A DNA stretch of 64,000 nt from Sarcocystis neurona (lineage: Eukaryota > Apicomplexa > Conoidasida > Eucoccidiorida > Sarcocystidae), in assembly GCA_000727475.1 (NCBI GenBank), contig KL647328.1, positions 124,001 to 188,000 of the forward strand, given 5' to 3'. The translations under genes and the position numbers were made by a program. Below are positions 23,601-36,618 of the stretch, piece by piece. Within the stretch, counting starts at the first letter, position 1. Each line of letters starts with the position of its first letter. The notes beneath the pieces were generated by a model. That model saw only the letters and a list, made by a program, of their open reading frames with translations, searched no databases and was not told the origin of the DNA.

Positions 23601-26600
23601 TGTTTTGAGTTCATCAGCAACCACTGGCCGGGAAAAACTGCGTCCTCTTTGCTTCCCCAAAGACGGAACCAACGTTAATTCATCCAAAAGTGCTTGCAGC
23701 ACAAGGGATACGAAGTCGTTTAAACTTCTTCTGAACAGTTGCGTATCCCGAGGAGACGATAGCAAACCGGTGATTCGTGCGAACAACCTGACAGCGAACC
23801 AAGGAATGAAACCTCGAGCTTTTGAGGTTGCCCGTCTCACCTCTTTGTCCCTCACTGTCTCTACCGGCTGACTTTCTCCTTCGACATTATGCGTGTTTTC
23901 AGAAGTGCTTTTGCTCCTAGCAATCTTTGCACTTTTGTCTGCAGTAATAGAGCTCGAGAAAAGCAAAGGCTTATGCAAGCTCACCGTCCCCTCTGGCTGC
24001 TCCGGCTGCTGCGCTATTGCTTCAAATACCGGCGCCCAGTAAAGAATTGAAAGTAAGAAAGAGTGCAAAACGCTATGTGCCAAGAATGCGACATCGATCC
24101 TGTTCAGAAAGTAATTGAAGGTGAATGTTGCAAGCGAATAAACATTGCTGTCACAAGGCGTCTCGGTGCAGTCCTGTGTGTGCCCAGTTCCAGTTGCAGA
24201 GGAATGTAATGCGGAATGGTTTAGAGACGGTTCGTCGCCGCCTACGTCGGACTCCGAGAGGCACTGTATGTCAGGCCTGCTGACAGTATCCCCCTGCAGT
24301 ACTGCGCCCATTGGGGGGGTCTGTGCTGAGGTGGAAGCGCCGCCTAGAGAGCTCGAAGCGGCTGGATGCCTTGGCGAAGTGGCCGACAACTTCTTCGTCT
24401 GCGAATCTCTGGGAGGCACTTGTTGGTGCTGCTGGGCAGGTGTTTTGACCTTCGTATGCAGCCGCGCTCGTGTGTGCTGAAGCAGAATGATCCATATCGT
24501 TTCTGCTAGCAAGCGAGGCGGCCACCGCACGAAGTTCCTGCCTTTAAAAGCAGTCGGTAAACCCGCCACGTCTCTTAAGATGTGATTTTGATGAAGAAGA
24601 GTAGCGAAATCCCCTAACGCTGTCGGCGTTTCGTCTAAAAGTAGCTTTAGAATAGGATACGAGGGAGCATAGTAGTACGGGTATTTGCGTTCATCGGGTG
24701 CGCACGCGGAGCTAGCACGTGTCAACTCAACTTCACGAACGCCCGCCGCGTTCACTGAAAGTTTCCCTGTAGGTGTCTGCGCAGGCCCTGCAGATAGAGA
24801 TGCCGTCTGCGTGATAGCCTTCTGCTGGTTAGAGGTTGCTCCTGAGTAAGTAGCAGTAAAGTCATGATCTGCTTCCGAACAAGGTGGGACCACCGTAACA
24901 CCATCTGCTCCTGTGAACGGCCGGCGCTCGCCGGGTGAGTTTTTCTCATGCACCGTCGGGTGAAAATCCAGAGTCTCAGATTTGCAAGTGCAGAACTGAG
25001 GAACCGGGGGCGGCCGTGGTCCTTCGTGGAGCCTCCGCACGAAGCCTCGAAGAAGTTTTGACGTGACTGTCTGGGTGTTTGCCTCACGTTTCAAAACAAG
25101 GCGTGGCTGCCAGCTGTAGTGATAGCGAGGACGGTTACACGCAGGCCTCGACACTTTGGACCGGACCACTGCGAACGGATGCGCAGAAGCCATCAAAGGA
25201 ACAGACACATTTTTTGTCACTCCGGAAGCGGAATCGTCGACACGAACACCAGGACGTTGCAATTGGCACGTGTTTGTGTGAGCATCTATTACGTTTTTAG
25301 AGTCGTCTGAGGGGCCCTGCTTTTGTACACTCCGGTGAAGAAATACGGAGTGCACAGTGAGGGAGAACCGCACTTCTTTAGCGCCCAATCCTGCGGCTGG
25401 AAGGGCGCTCTCATGTTCCAAGCCCAGCGATTTGTCTCGTTTCCCTTCAGGCTTCTCGTCGCTTTCCAACAATATTTCCCTTTTATTCTCGTGATTTCTT
25501 CCCCGCTTGTTCGGACAGTTCGCGGTGTCGCACTCTTGACTTGCGTGTGCTAGCTTATCGGCAGTCCCGATTACCTGCAGGCTTTGAGTCTCACCCGCAG
25601 CGTTACCCAGGGACGGGAAAACAGGTGCATGTAGCGATTGTAGTGATGCGCGATGTCCAGCAGCGGGGTCCTGCGTTGTCCTGATGCGTGAAGATGCCGC
25701 CAGAGAATTTCTGCGAGCTTCTACGGCTTTGTGGACAAGGAAGCTTTTCGTGCAGAATGCGCCTTGGAGGCGCATCAACAACCAACCGCCGTTAGGAGAA
25801 CCAGCAGCTGGCATTTTCACTTGTAAGATCTGTGGCTGTCCTGGGTTGATACGGAAAGAGGCAAACGAACCAACCTGTAGAGTTTCCATGGAAAAATCGG
25901 GGACACCTGAGGCTTCCACGGGAAGGTAAGAAGTCTCACTTTGATGGGCTCGACCGCCCGTGTGTGAACGGGGAGAGAAGGCCGCTGCGGAAGGCACGTG
26001 GAAGACGCTGGAATGCAGTGGTTCATGGTGAGCCGAACGAAAGGTTGGCGAGCGAGTAGCAGAAGTCATCTCCAGGTCGTCTTTTTCTTGCTGCGTTAAA
26101 TCCTGCTGTGAAACATTTCCCTGTTCCATAGTTTCCTTGTGTATCGTATCTTTTGAAGCGAGCAACAACAGTAACGAAATGTCAAGCGGTTGAGAACACG
26201 TAACAGCAATAGCCAAGTTCCATCGTCCAGGAGGAACGTGAATCTGGAGAAGCCTGACATGTATTGAAGAGTCAAGAGTTCCCTTAACGATCGTTTCATG
26301 AGGTAAAAGTGTCACGACAGTAGGTAAAACTGCGCTGAAGAATTGGTGTGCCTGTTCTGTACTGTCAAGGTTCTGCCGTTCCTCGCTGCACTTTGAGGCC
26401 CACACATCTGTCAGTAAAGTTTTGTCTTTGCCGAATTTAACCGCTTCCACAAGCTCTAAAAGCTTTTGCCACTGAAAGTCGGCCCGCAACGCATCTTCCT
26501 CGACCTGCTGTGCAGTTAGTACTTCAATTTCTTGAAGGGAGAACAAATGTGCATGGATGTCTAGCATTCGCCGAAGCTCCCCCGCTTCGTGCGCTTTGGA

Positions 26601-28445
26601 ATGAAGCTTATCCATGTTGTGTTCTAAGCTTACTATCTCCCTCCGTAATGCGGCATGCTCTGCATGCGCCTCGAGAAACGAGGTGTGCAGCTGAGCCACC
26701 TGCTTGGCTTGGCTCTGTTGATGCACATCTGCGTAGTCAACCAACAACTGATGAAGGACTTCGAGGCATCTGGCGTGAAACGGTGCAAAGGTTTTCAGCT
26801 GCCGGCACAACTCAAACAGTGTCACATCTACAACGTTCATTAACCCTCCCCACCACTCAGATAGCACACGCGCGTCGTGAGCAGCTTGAAGGCCCCTACT
26901 CAAACGGTTGCTATATGGGGTATCATGGGTGCTAGTGGGCGCTTTCTTTGAAGCACCTGTTCTGGCACTCGCTTCCTTTCTAATAGCAGGAGAGTCCTCG
27001 GACACTGTGAGTCTCCGGGAGCTTCTGCTTTCGTCGTTGACAGGTAGGTTTGAACTTGGTGCAGTGGGCTTGTCGGTGGGTGCTGCGGCTACCGGCGTAT
27101 CGACGGCGTGTGAGCAGTTCAGTGATCTAGATGGTTGTTGTGAAAAGGCAGACATCGCTGGTTCAACAGCCCCGAAACCATGTTTCAGGCTGAACAATGT
27201 GGGAACGTTGTTAAGCTCCAACAAGGCGGGGATGCAACAGCAGAGAAAATCAGCCTGCTGGTGTCCATCAGGTTTTTCAAGGGGAAAGACAAGTCGTTTT
27301 TCGGTTAGTGAGGAAATTCTTTTTGAGTGATTAGCTGGCAAGCCCGCTTCGGTAGACGCGCGGGATTTACTATGGCCGGCGACTGTGCCCTTGTTGCCAT
27401 CGAATGTTGACCGCTTGTGAGCGTGTTCTTCACTTTTCTCATCCAAAGGACACTCTGGAGACCAGTCAGAGCCTTTGTACACCCACACCTCTGGAGGTAG
27501 GCGGCTGTATGTCGTAGGATCAGTCACGTAGCCCGTAGTGCCCCCTTCTGCAGCACCGGTGGCCTTCCGTCTACAAGATGGTAAAGCAGCTGTCGAGAAT
27601 GACTTCCGCATGCCTAATGTCGGGGGCAAAGAACCAGTGCGTCCTGTCAGTCGCGAAAGCCGTACAGTAGAAGCCAGAGTGTCCTTCGCAGTCTGCCTTT
27701 CGGTTGCTTGTCGCGCCGCCGCATCACACGTTTTGACTAAACTCCCTTCCTTCCTGACCACGTGCTGGTACGCTGCGTAACACTGGTCGATCTGCGAGAA
27801 GTCTGCGGTTGCCGCTCGCGGTGTCTGAATAACATCATTAATGACCGCATATTGTGGTGAAAGAGGTGATTCTGTTTTGAGGCAGCGTAGACCTTGCCAG
27901 GCTCCCCCGGGAGGAGCAACCTCAGTGCATCCAGCTTGTGCAGCCCCCGTTTTGACATGGTCGTGTGTTGCTGAGTCTAAGAGGTCTGCAGGGAAAGGAG
28001 AGACGCTTTTACCTTGACCTGTCGGTGAACTGTCTGTTTCCCTACGCACAGCTCTTGTACGTGCCCAGATGCCACGTTGTGACAGAGGGTCGCTTATCCT
28101 ACTCAAGTATGGAAGGCGGGAGTAGGGGGCCACAGCACACGCACGTCCTGGCGGACCAGTAACGCTTTCGCAACGCCGACATCTTGTGGGCGTAGAAGAC
28201 GAAAGGGCGGACGTATGGCTTTCCCGGAAAGTTTCTTTTTCCTTGGGAAGTTGGCCCCGTAGAAATGCAGTGTGCCCTTTTTTAGGCAGCGTGTGCGCTA
28301 CTGTTGAGGCACCTGCGAGCCCATCCTTTGACGGTGAAGATGTCTCGCACACAGCGTGATCTCCAGCTTGTGCCTCTACATTATTTTCAGCGGGAGGAAG
28401 ACCCGCCGTCCGCGTGTACTGCGATTCTCTGCCTTCGCGCCTCAT
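19632..28445 (-). CDS. Giant protein of about 2,545 residues, unknown function
   Basis: I do not recognise this protein. Proposed exons on the minus strand are 28445-22938 (1,836 codons, starting ATG), 22317-20986 (444), 20607-20155 (151) and 19976-19632 (114 plus TGA). Donors are gtacgt, gtaagg and gtagcg. Acceptors end in cgctcag, ccccag and gcaccag. All three junctions are phase 0. The first 500 residues are Ser/Thr/Pro-rich. Residues of about 520-690 look helical (LCRQLKTFAPFHARCLEVLH and following). A beta-rich stretch follows (VRLLQIHVPPGRWNLAIAVT), then a conserved-looking region around LLLDETPTALGDFATLLHQN. The last two exons are strongly helical. Exon 2 has its own ATG at 22357-22359, so it could start a separate gene. 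No membrane segment or signal peptide is evident. Confidence 0.7.
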
Positions 28446-31400
28446 TTCCGTCTTCCGTTCGCGCAGCAGGACGAAGATATATCAGGTTGCCGAGAGCCGG
28501 AAGGGCTGAGGCGGACGGCGGCAAAGGCGCTGAGCAGCAACTGGGCTGTGCTGCGTCTTTATCCTCCCAAACTGCAGACTCGACTTGAACGTTCAAGAGA
28601 CATAGCTTCGACAGTACTCGTTCAGTAGTTGATACTTAGCAACATTGTGTATCCAACAGGATGTGTAGGTACAAATGTTATACATCGAATCTCTGAGAAG
28701 CGGAGAGAATAAGTGAGATGTACTACTTGTATGCATACGCCAGGATCACTGCACGTGGACATCCGGATGCAGGGAGATGGGCAAACAGAGATGAGCTTGC
28801 GCGCGTAAACCTGTGAAGTTCCCTGACTCAGAGAAGCGGAGTTCAAAGGCTCCACAAGAAGCACATATCCCTCTGCTGAACCCGAAAGTATACGACACCT
28901 GAATGTGCGACTTTTTCCATGGAGTATATAGGGTGGCGGCACGTCACAGGAATGTCGCCCTGGTGTGGCTGGCAAAAGGGAGAACATCTTGGTGCTCTAC
29001 ATCGTTGCTGCACACATTCAAATCCAGCTGCAGAGTGGTATAGTTCACTGTGTGACTTGAATTGTCCAGGATGGAATACCCACACCGAGGACTGATCAAC
29101 TGGCGAAGAATACCGCCGGCGTGCATTCTCCAGTTGTGAGGTCATTTGGCTGCCTTCAGATAAAGTAGTAATCGTGGGCTATCCCACATGATGCAGAGCA
29201 CGTGGAGTACTATCGCGGTTCTGAAACGGCAAGGTGAAGCATTGGGAGAACCGCGGAGGCTGCTGTAGCAAATGGAGCGTGGCTGAGTGATGCGGTTGGC
29301 CGGAGCACACACGTATATGTATGGGAAAAAGTGGAGAAGGTAGCTGAGGGAGAGGGTGCGGTTTCAGTGCGATAGAGGAAGGTACAGTAGTTTTGATTTC
29401 TGGTTCAGGCCCTAAGCTCGCAGGCTCTGGATGATCATACCGAATCACTTCTACAAGCTCACAAATATGTCTCGAGGTAAGAATTTGCATGTACACTTAC
29501 AGAGAAACGGGTCGTCTTGAGTGAAACCCACAACGACGTTCCCGCATCTGTTTACGTGGGCGCTGCTAGATTGTAGAAGGGCGGTGTGTCTTAAGCCCCT
29601 GAGTTCTGGAAGGGGAAATCACTGCTGCTCCAGAATCACAAATGTGACAACTCAGAATCCAACACACAATAGCAGCTGTATCAGAAACGCGTAGCCCACC
29701 TACCATGGAACATCTTTTGTCGAAAAAACGTCCCAGAAGATGGCAAGGTAGGTTGAAGAGGACGAGAAAAATGTTGTGTCTTTGCCAGACGCAGCGAAGG
29801 CAATTGAAGTGAGTCGACCTTTGGGGTGTTTCGTGTTAAGTTCGCTTGGGAAACGAATAGTTCATTTTCTGCCGTTTTATCCCCCACAATTGAGCGGGTT
29901 AGATGCCAAGAGGAACACCTGCGTGATAGCAGAAAAGCCCAACATGCCTCTTAAGATTGTTTCGACGTCAGCTCCATTCTGTGGCGCTCTCCTTTAAGAC
30001 ATGAGAGAAGCATGGAAACGCTAAGAAGTTAAAGTTAGTCTGTTCGATCTACCGCGGAGATATGACCTGCGAATCCAGAGTCGTTTAGAACACGGCTACG
30101 GCCACCGTTAACGCAAGGTGGAGACTGTCGACGTGGGTAGGCACGCGCAAATGGTAGCCTCCTACTGCTTCGGATGAACAGTCGCATGCTCGAGTCAGTT
30201 GGAGGCAGCAGGAGCTGCTGCTGTTAACTTCTCTTCTCACCGTGAACGTGTAGGTCTTCTCCAAACGCTACGAAATACGACTAGACCATGCAGCAGCGTA
30301 ACCTACTCCTCGTTTGAACGCGAATGCGCGGTCATTGCAAAGTCACTTCCAAGAGTGCACACCACGTTATATTCGTCTAACTCCATGCGCTTAAATAAAC
30401 GTCTGCGCGTTCCCGGCCCCTCATGATGACGCGTGCGGAATCGGAGGCGACGAAAACTGCTACGTTTTGTCGACTTTTTAAAATAAGGGGAGATGCCTCT
30501 TTGCTGGCTTAAACATTCTATCAATATTACGTGTATTATAACGGCATTTCCTCCCCGAATTAATGCCTAATTTCGAAGTGCAACAGGAAGGGCGTGCCGT
30601 TGGAGCTGCCGTTTTACGATGGGCACTACACCGCGAACAAAGCATTACAGCCCCTTTATCAGATCAACGCTATGTGCCGTGATGCATTTTCGCCCAGTTT
30701 TGTGAACTGAGTAAACTAAAGACCTTGCATAGAGTGTGCACGTCTGCACTGAGTGTGGGATTGTGCGAAATAGCGCAGACACAGACGACAACTACACTGC
30801 CGCAGCACTCCGCACGAGTACGCGTGTCAGAGAGCAGGGTATACAGGAGATCCTTACCAAGCGAAAAACGGTACCGAGGCAGCCCGGGCCGTTGGGCAAA
30901 CCAGACACAAGTGGGCTACTATTGCACGCCACTCAAATGGTTCGGACCGCACATGAAAGTAGACGAGGCTTGGGCTGCGTAAAAAGACTTGTGTCCACTA
31001 CTGATATGCTTGACGCTTGTGGGGTAGTGTGGCCTTCCATCCAGTGAGAGCCGCACCAGTCTCACGTAGCTACTAGTGTCGTGGCTGCTTCCAACATGCG
31101 TGAAGAAATGACATGGTGAGTGCTTCTTCCTCACTCTGATTCGCACTGAGGCGGTAAACGGACTCAGAGTAGAAGGCCGTGCGAATCTTTACAGGCGCAA
31201 GCGCACCTTGAAAAAGCGACTTCCTTTCTTTCAGCGAGAATCACGGACTCGATAGCGGATGCCGATGGAAAGGAAGACGGAAAAGAGAGGCTGCGTTGTA
31301 AGGTGGCGTCGGGTGAACTCGGCCGACGGTAACTAAAAACGGATTCTGAGCTACGGGGCTTTGTAATGACGTCCACCTTTGTCGTGTGGCAACTGGTACG

Positions 31401-34400
31401 TCAGCGTCACAGATGGTTACGGCCGCGGAAGAGGGGTATGATGCGCTTGGATACAGTGTCGCCAGTCTGCTGCCGCCGCGCTGCGGGGCACCTGTGCGAT
31501 AAGTACTACCTTTGCAGATGGACGGCTAGAAGCCGACCTACTCACAAGGTAAAATTCAGGGGGGTGACCCTGTGATGAGCGTATCGGTTGCGAGCGACTG
31601 TATGGAAATTTCCCACGCACAGTGCTGAAGCCATCTTGAACACTCTGGGGACACAACTTGCAAAACAAATATCCTCAGTGTACCTTACAGGCAGTTGTTT
31701 TCGGTACACACACATGTCGGGTGTTAGTTTGACATACATCCACTGACGCACGTGTAGGGAGACGCATAAAAAGCAACCCTGGACTGCGTCGTGTTGCTGA
31801 CGGAAAGGGCGCTATTGCTGTAACGCGATTGCTGTAACGTCTTAGAGTCCTTCGTAAACAGGCGTTTCGATGCGTGCTCAAAACCACCGGGGTGATCGTC
31901 GAGAACATTTGGAAAATGATTCTACGCTGGACATACTTCGCGGGTGTTCAGTTTTACACGTCAACATTCTCGAATATCAAGGCGCCTAATATCCCGTCCC
32001 TGCCAAAACGTTAAGGCGCACGATGTCGTAAAAAAATAGTACAATACAGTGACAGACTCCTGCGATTGCGAATGGGCCAAGCAAGTACCCCTAAATTGGC
32101 ATCTCGTATTCCACACTTCAGAGAATAACAAAGTTCTCCTCTCTCTGCGGAACCACCTGCGTCGGCCCGTATCAGGGCGACGAAGTTGCACATTTCTGAA
32201 CACGTCCCTCTCGTGACTAAGCTTCCACGCTTTCCACCAATAAAGGATCCAGTTGCCGTACCTGCAACAAAATGGAGGTGCAAGTGCAGGATTCGGGACT
32301 GCAGAAGCGGCATTTTCCAGCAAAAAAGAATGAAATGAGCGATACCTTCAACAATCCCGTCCTTTGCCGTGCTTTGAAAATGTCGACGCGTCGCACGTTC
32401 AATGGGCCACTAGAAAGTTGTACGTCCTCCACAACTCGGAGCTTGTGGTAACCATGTGATTTTTTGAATATCTGCTTTCGGCAGAGAGAGGATGTTGTCA
32501 CAGAGGGTGGAGCCAACTGACAGTCATTTGTTTCTAAGGGGCAAATTTTTCCTCGGAGCTCCCTCGGTTCAGCAGTTGGTGGAGGGTCATACTCCAGCTT
32601 TACTCCTGTTTCGTTCGTTGGCAAGTGTCTACGATGGTACTGGGTGATCTTTCGACGTTCTAATCATATTGTCTCCCCAGCAAGTGTATGCACACGCATT
32701 TTTATGCCTGTATCCCATGGCAGAAGATTAAAACATTGGGATGCTGTACCTACAAGAAAAGAGCGCAGCGTCATCTTCCACCCACTGAGGCGTGCTCCAC
32801 GGATTTCCCGTATCAGAGGGCGTCAAGTGTATTCGAGTGTGGAGCCGTAGACTACATTCAACCTTACTAGTCAGTGTTTGCCGCGTGTTAGAACCCTGTT
32901 CCGATTGGCATTCGCCAGTGGTTTTGGGCCCCGGAGAAAACTGGTGGACTGGGTCACTAATGCCTTGTCCGTTTTCGATCTCTCCGGTCTGCTGAAAGTA
33001 CAGGGGGAACACTGTATTCGACGCTCCTCCACGTTGAGCGAGCCACCTGTGAGGTTTACCAGAGACATTGTGCTCCCATAGTAGGTCGTCACAGAGATTG
33101 TCGACGTGGAACTCACAGTGAGAAACACTGCCCGTGAGGTCTCCCGTCATAGTGGAAACTCAGTGGAGTAGCGCGCCTATATTATCAAAACCACCTTACT
33201 CCGCAAATGCGGGCTCGGCACTAAAGCTCCAAGCTACTTGGTGGCAAATCTATAGCAGCACTTGAATCTCTCTGTGCGAGCGTGAAGCTATTTGCCGACC
33301 ACTTTGCTCAGTGTACTCCCGATGCGGCACACAGGGCAGCAGAGTCGCGTGATCTGCTCAGGAAGCCACATCAACCTTTTGTCGGGAATATATCCAAATC
33401 CCTTCGCCCGAATCTGTGTACAGTAGTCTGCCTGCCGTGACTGCTGTTCTACGCGCCAGTGCTCCTGGTTCCACTCCAATCAGAAAGACCATTAAGGTGG
33501 AATGGAAGAAGTACAAAAACGAATTGTTCGCGGAAATTTAACAAGGTTTCCGAAAGACACGGCCAAAAACTCTTCAAGGGAAGCACTCGTGCAGTCTTGA
33601 TCAGTAAGCATTAGTCAACAATACAGTCTGCGCCACAGAAAATCTGTTTTTCTACCGCAATGTGTGTGTCCGTGCGCCCGCCTAATGTAGTTTTATACTT
33701 GTAAAAGGTGCGTGGACGTGTGCTGCGGGGTACTCAAAGTCGAACCCGGCACACAGAGTCGAGTTAGCCACAAAGTATCCTTTTTTGGGTGCGGGAACCG
33801 CATCTGAGTGTCACTATGGTCGCAAGCTGCATGAACACACATGTCGCAGTCCGCAAGGCGTACTGGCTGCTCGCTTGTCGCTGCCCCGCACCGTCACGTA
33901 CGAGGCTTTGTGCCAAGAGGCATCGTGAAGGAAGCCGCCTGTACAACTTCTGAGGGGCAACAGAGAAGAGGCACGAGACAGACTGCCTCTCCGGTTTAAA
34001 GCATTACTGAGAAGCGCGTACAACACTGTACTAAAGTGTTGATCACGCGGGTTTGCGCGCACTTGTGGACGCATGCGGTCCACTTCTACGTCTTTGCAAG
34101 TGGAATACGTGCGCGCACGTCATATAAAACTGACAAACCGCGGAAGAACGCCCTGTTTGAGGACATTGTTTGTTTAAAATCAGCACAGTAGCTCTGTTTC
34201 TTCAGCTCATCGCCCTCACTGGGACCATCTTTTCGTAAGGGCTCAGGCGGGCTTCAAAGTGTGTCGCAGCCTACCGACCATTAGCCCTCGCTGACAAACA
34301 TCATTTGCTGTCTCGAAAGACGCACCACAACACTGCCCCCACATGTCGAGTCTTTTAGAACGTCTGTTTGTCTCGCAGTCATGATGGCCGTCAGAGGTCA

Positions 34401-34895
34401 GCACACGCTACCCGCGCAGTCGACATACAGTGACCGCCAGAATCGTACCATGCGGAACTAATGCCAGTTCGACAGTATACCTGCATCAATTGCTGTTAGC
34501 TAGACTACGTGGCCTAAATCATGTCTGGGCTCTTACGCCTCAGATCCACCAGGACCATAGAGTAAAGCCGTTCGCGATCGTAGCAACGACTGTCACAATG
34601 GTACGTAAGAGTTCAAGAGGACACTATAATCCATCAGCGACGGATCTGTCGTGTTGCAGCACTTCGGCTAGTTTGCGCCAAGACCATCAAGCAGCGTGAG
34701 TACCAACAGTTTCCGTCATTCAAGTTTGGAGTCTACGGCTATGTACGCACATGGAATCAGTGCGGAGGACTTGGCTGAGTTTGCGCTCCAGACATGTTCA
34801 ACATATGCAGGACAGGTAAAGACACACGCGGCGCCTTCAGTTTCCGGGAAGCATTCTTGCAGCGATCGCCACCGACGCATTTTTGCTGTGGAAGC
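28446..34895. other. 6.4-kb spacer without a defensible gene
   Basis: This is upstream of the giant minus-strand gene and should contain its promoter, but no motif is obvious. Open frames include 29179-29496 (-), 28622-28987 (-), 30725-31047 (+) and 32217-32624 (-). Three overlapping minus-strand frames at 28622-29145 read fairly naturally in sequence, as if an exon were broken by frameshifts, but I cannot name a family. No tRNA-like arm pattern, long inverted repeat or transposon signature was seen. Confidence 0.35.
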
Positions 34896-35200
34896 GGTAC
34901 GTGTGCGAAATCGGACATCGATACGCTACCAACGGGGGGCTCCAGCGAAAGGTTGCACCACCCTGACAACCGTCCCACGCACGTTGCAGCCACCTCGTGA
35001 ACGAGAAAAGTATGTGACACATTCATTGTCGAGAATTTTCCTGTGGAAAAGGTACGTGTGCGAAACTTGACACCAGTACGCTACCAACAGTGGGCTCCAG
35101 CCACAACTTCCCCACAAGCATGACCATTAGAACCCGTCCCACGTTGCAGCCACGTCGTGAACGGGAAAAGTATCTGATACGCTCATTTTTCAGTACATAA
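34896..35200. repeat. Two-copy diverged tandem duplication, unit about 155-160 bp
   Basis: The segment beginning ggtacgtgtgcgaaa at 34896 recurs at 35051. Both copies continue with a close match to tacgctaccaac and gggctccagc. Later, acgttgcagccac plus tcgtgaacg and gaaaagtat occurs near 34981 and again near 35141. The offset grows from 155 to 160, so copies differ by small indels and substitutions. The copies touch end to end. No coding role is evident. Frames on both strands cross it without a family motif. Confidence 0.75.
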
Positions 35201-36618
35201 TGAGGACTGCCCCTAATATTTCGTGCTACGGGGTAGATCCGCCTTAACGTGGTGCATGTCAACGCTTGCGCATCCTGTACGGAAGCCACATACGCCATTT
35301 TTCTGCATCCTCGGAAATGAACCGCTAAGTCGGTCCCTACCGACGTGATGTTTCAAGGTATCCAAGCCACGAAGGAGATTTGCAGGCGTTCCACGACTGA
35401 CCACACGCCCGCCGTGCATGACCGGCGTTTCTCTTAAACGTACTCGGCGCGGACTGCCACCACCAGATAGTCGTCTAACGTCTTCGCCCGCTGCACACCC
35501 AACACCTCCCAGAAACAGGGTACACTCCGTTACACGTGAGGCCTAGAACTGCAACATAGCAAAACGAACGTGCACAACTCGCCTTGTTCTTTTTTTCGCC
35601 AACGCTCTACCTTGTGCTGAGTCCAATACTGTACTCTACGTCTGGATAACCTGGCCCCCACTCAAACGTAGTACACTTGACAGTAATGCCGCTGGCCGCC
35701 CAGCTACCCCGTCAACCTCTACAACATGTGAGATGCATCTCACGCTAAGAGACCGCACAAGCGCTGCTTGCCTTCCATTTGCACACTGCGTTGGTTTCGT
35801 GTTTCACCACTCAAAAGTGTTGATTGCTTTTTCGATAATCATCGTTTGAGTGGAGGCTTCGGGTGCGTGGTGTACGTGTAAGACAAGACACCCTCGTATG
35901 CAGTGGGTCGCGCCGCCTCGCTACACGCAAGTCAACGTTACCTGCCGCGCGTGCGAAGTCCTCTCCCGCCTCGTTGAAAAGCAAAAGGATTCGCTGCATA
36001 GCAAGTCAGTTAAAATGCAAACGTTGTATTTGTAGAAAGACACACACCTGCAGAGAAGCGACCGAATTCGTTGCTACGCTTTTTAGTTCGACGGAGCTGA
36101 AAAACGTCCGCAACTAATCCACCTTCAGACTAAGTGAGCTAAAACTCTGTTTACGATATCTGTCACATTCGTCCTCACTTCCTCAATCCTATCAATCTTT
36201 CCATACACAACCTTCCTGCTGTAACACTATCCAGCTAACTGCTGCCCTAACTTGAGGGGGCGTGAAAAGATGGACGTCTGCGTCCACACACAGATACAGA
36301 CGCTTAACAAATAAAAGTTGGAAACTAAAACACCTTCGTAGTTCATCAGCATCAATAATCCATCCACACTTTCTACTCAAATGGCTGTGCGCCACTGTCG
36401 TCGCCTGTCATTTTCAGATTACGCTATCCAGGGCTGCGTTAAAGAACGTCTGCAGATACACCTACATGCACATACAGATACGGAGACAAAGAAAAAATGT
36501 GCGGGTCGTGTATGTATCAGTACGCGTACGCAAAAATGTGACCGCCACACGCTAGGTGGTCCCCAAAGGCGAATCATATGGCCCGCCAAAATGGCATCCT
36601 CTGCATTCTTCCCCTCAC

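Noticed and set aside
23227..23871. Plus-strand ORF of 214 codons
   Set aside because: It is the reverse-strand shadow of the giant minus-strand exon. Other plus-strand frames within 22.9-28.4 kb and 36.6-41.7 kb are shadows too.
35213..35419. End of an ABC-transporter ATPase domain (GGRVVSRGTPANLL, minus strand)
   Set aside because: No Walker A, signature motif or Walker B exon was found near it on the minus strand. A short match of this kind can arise by chance.
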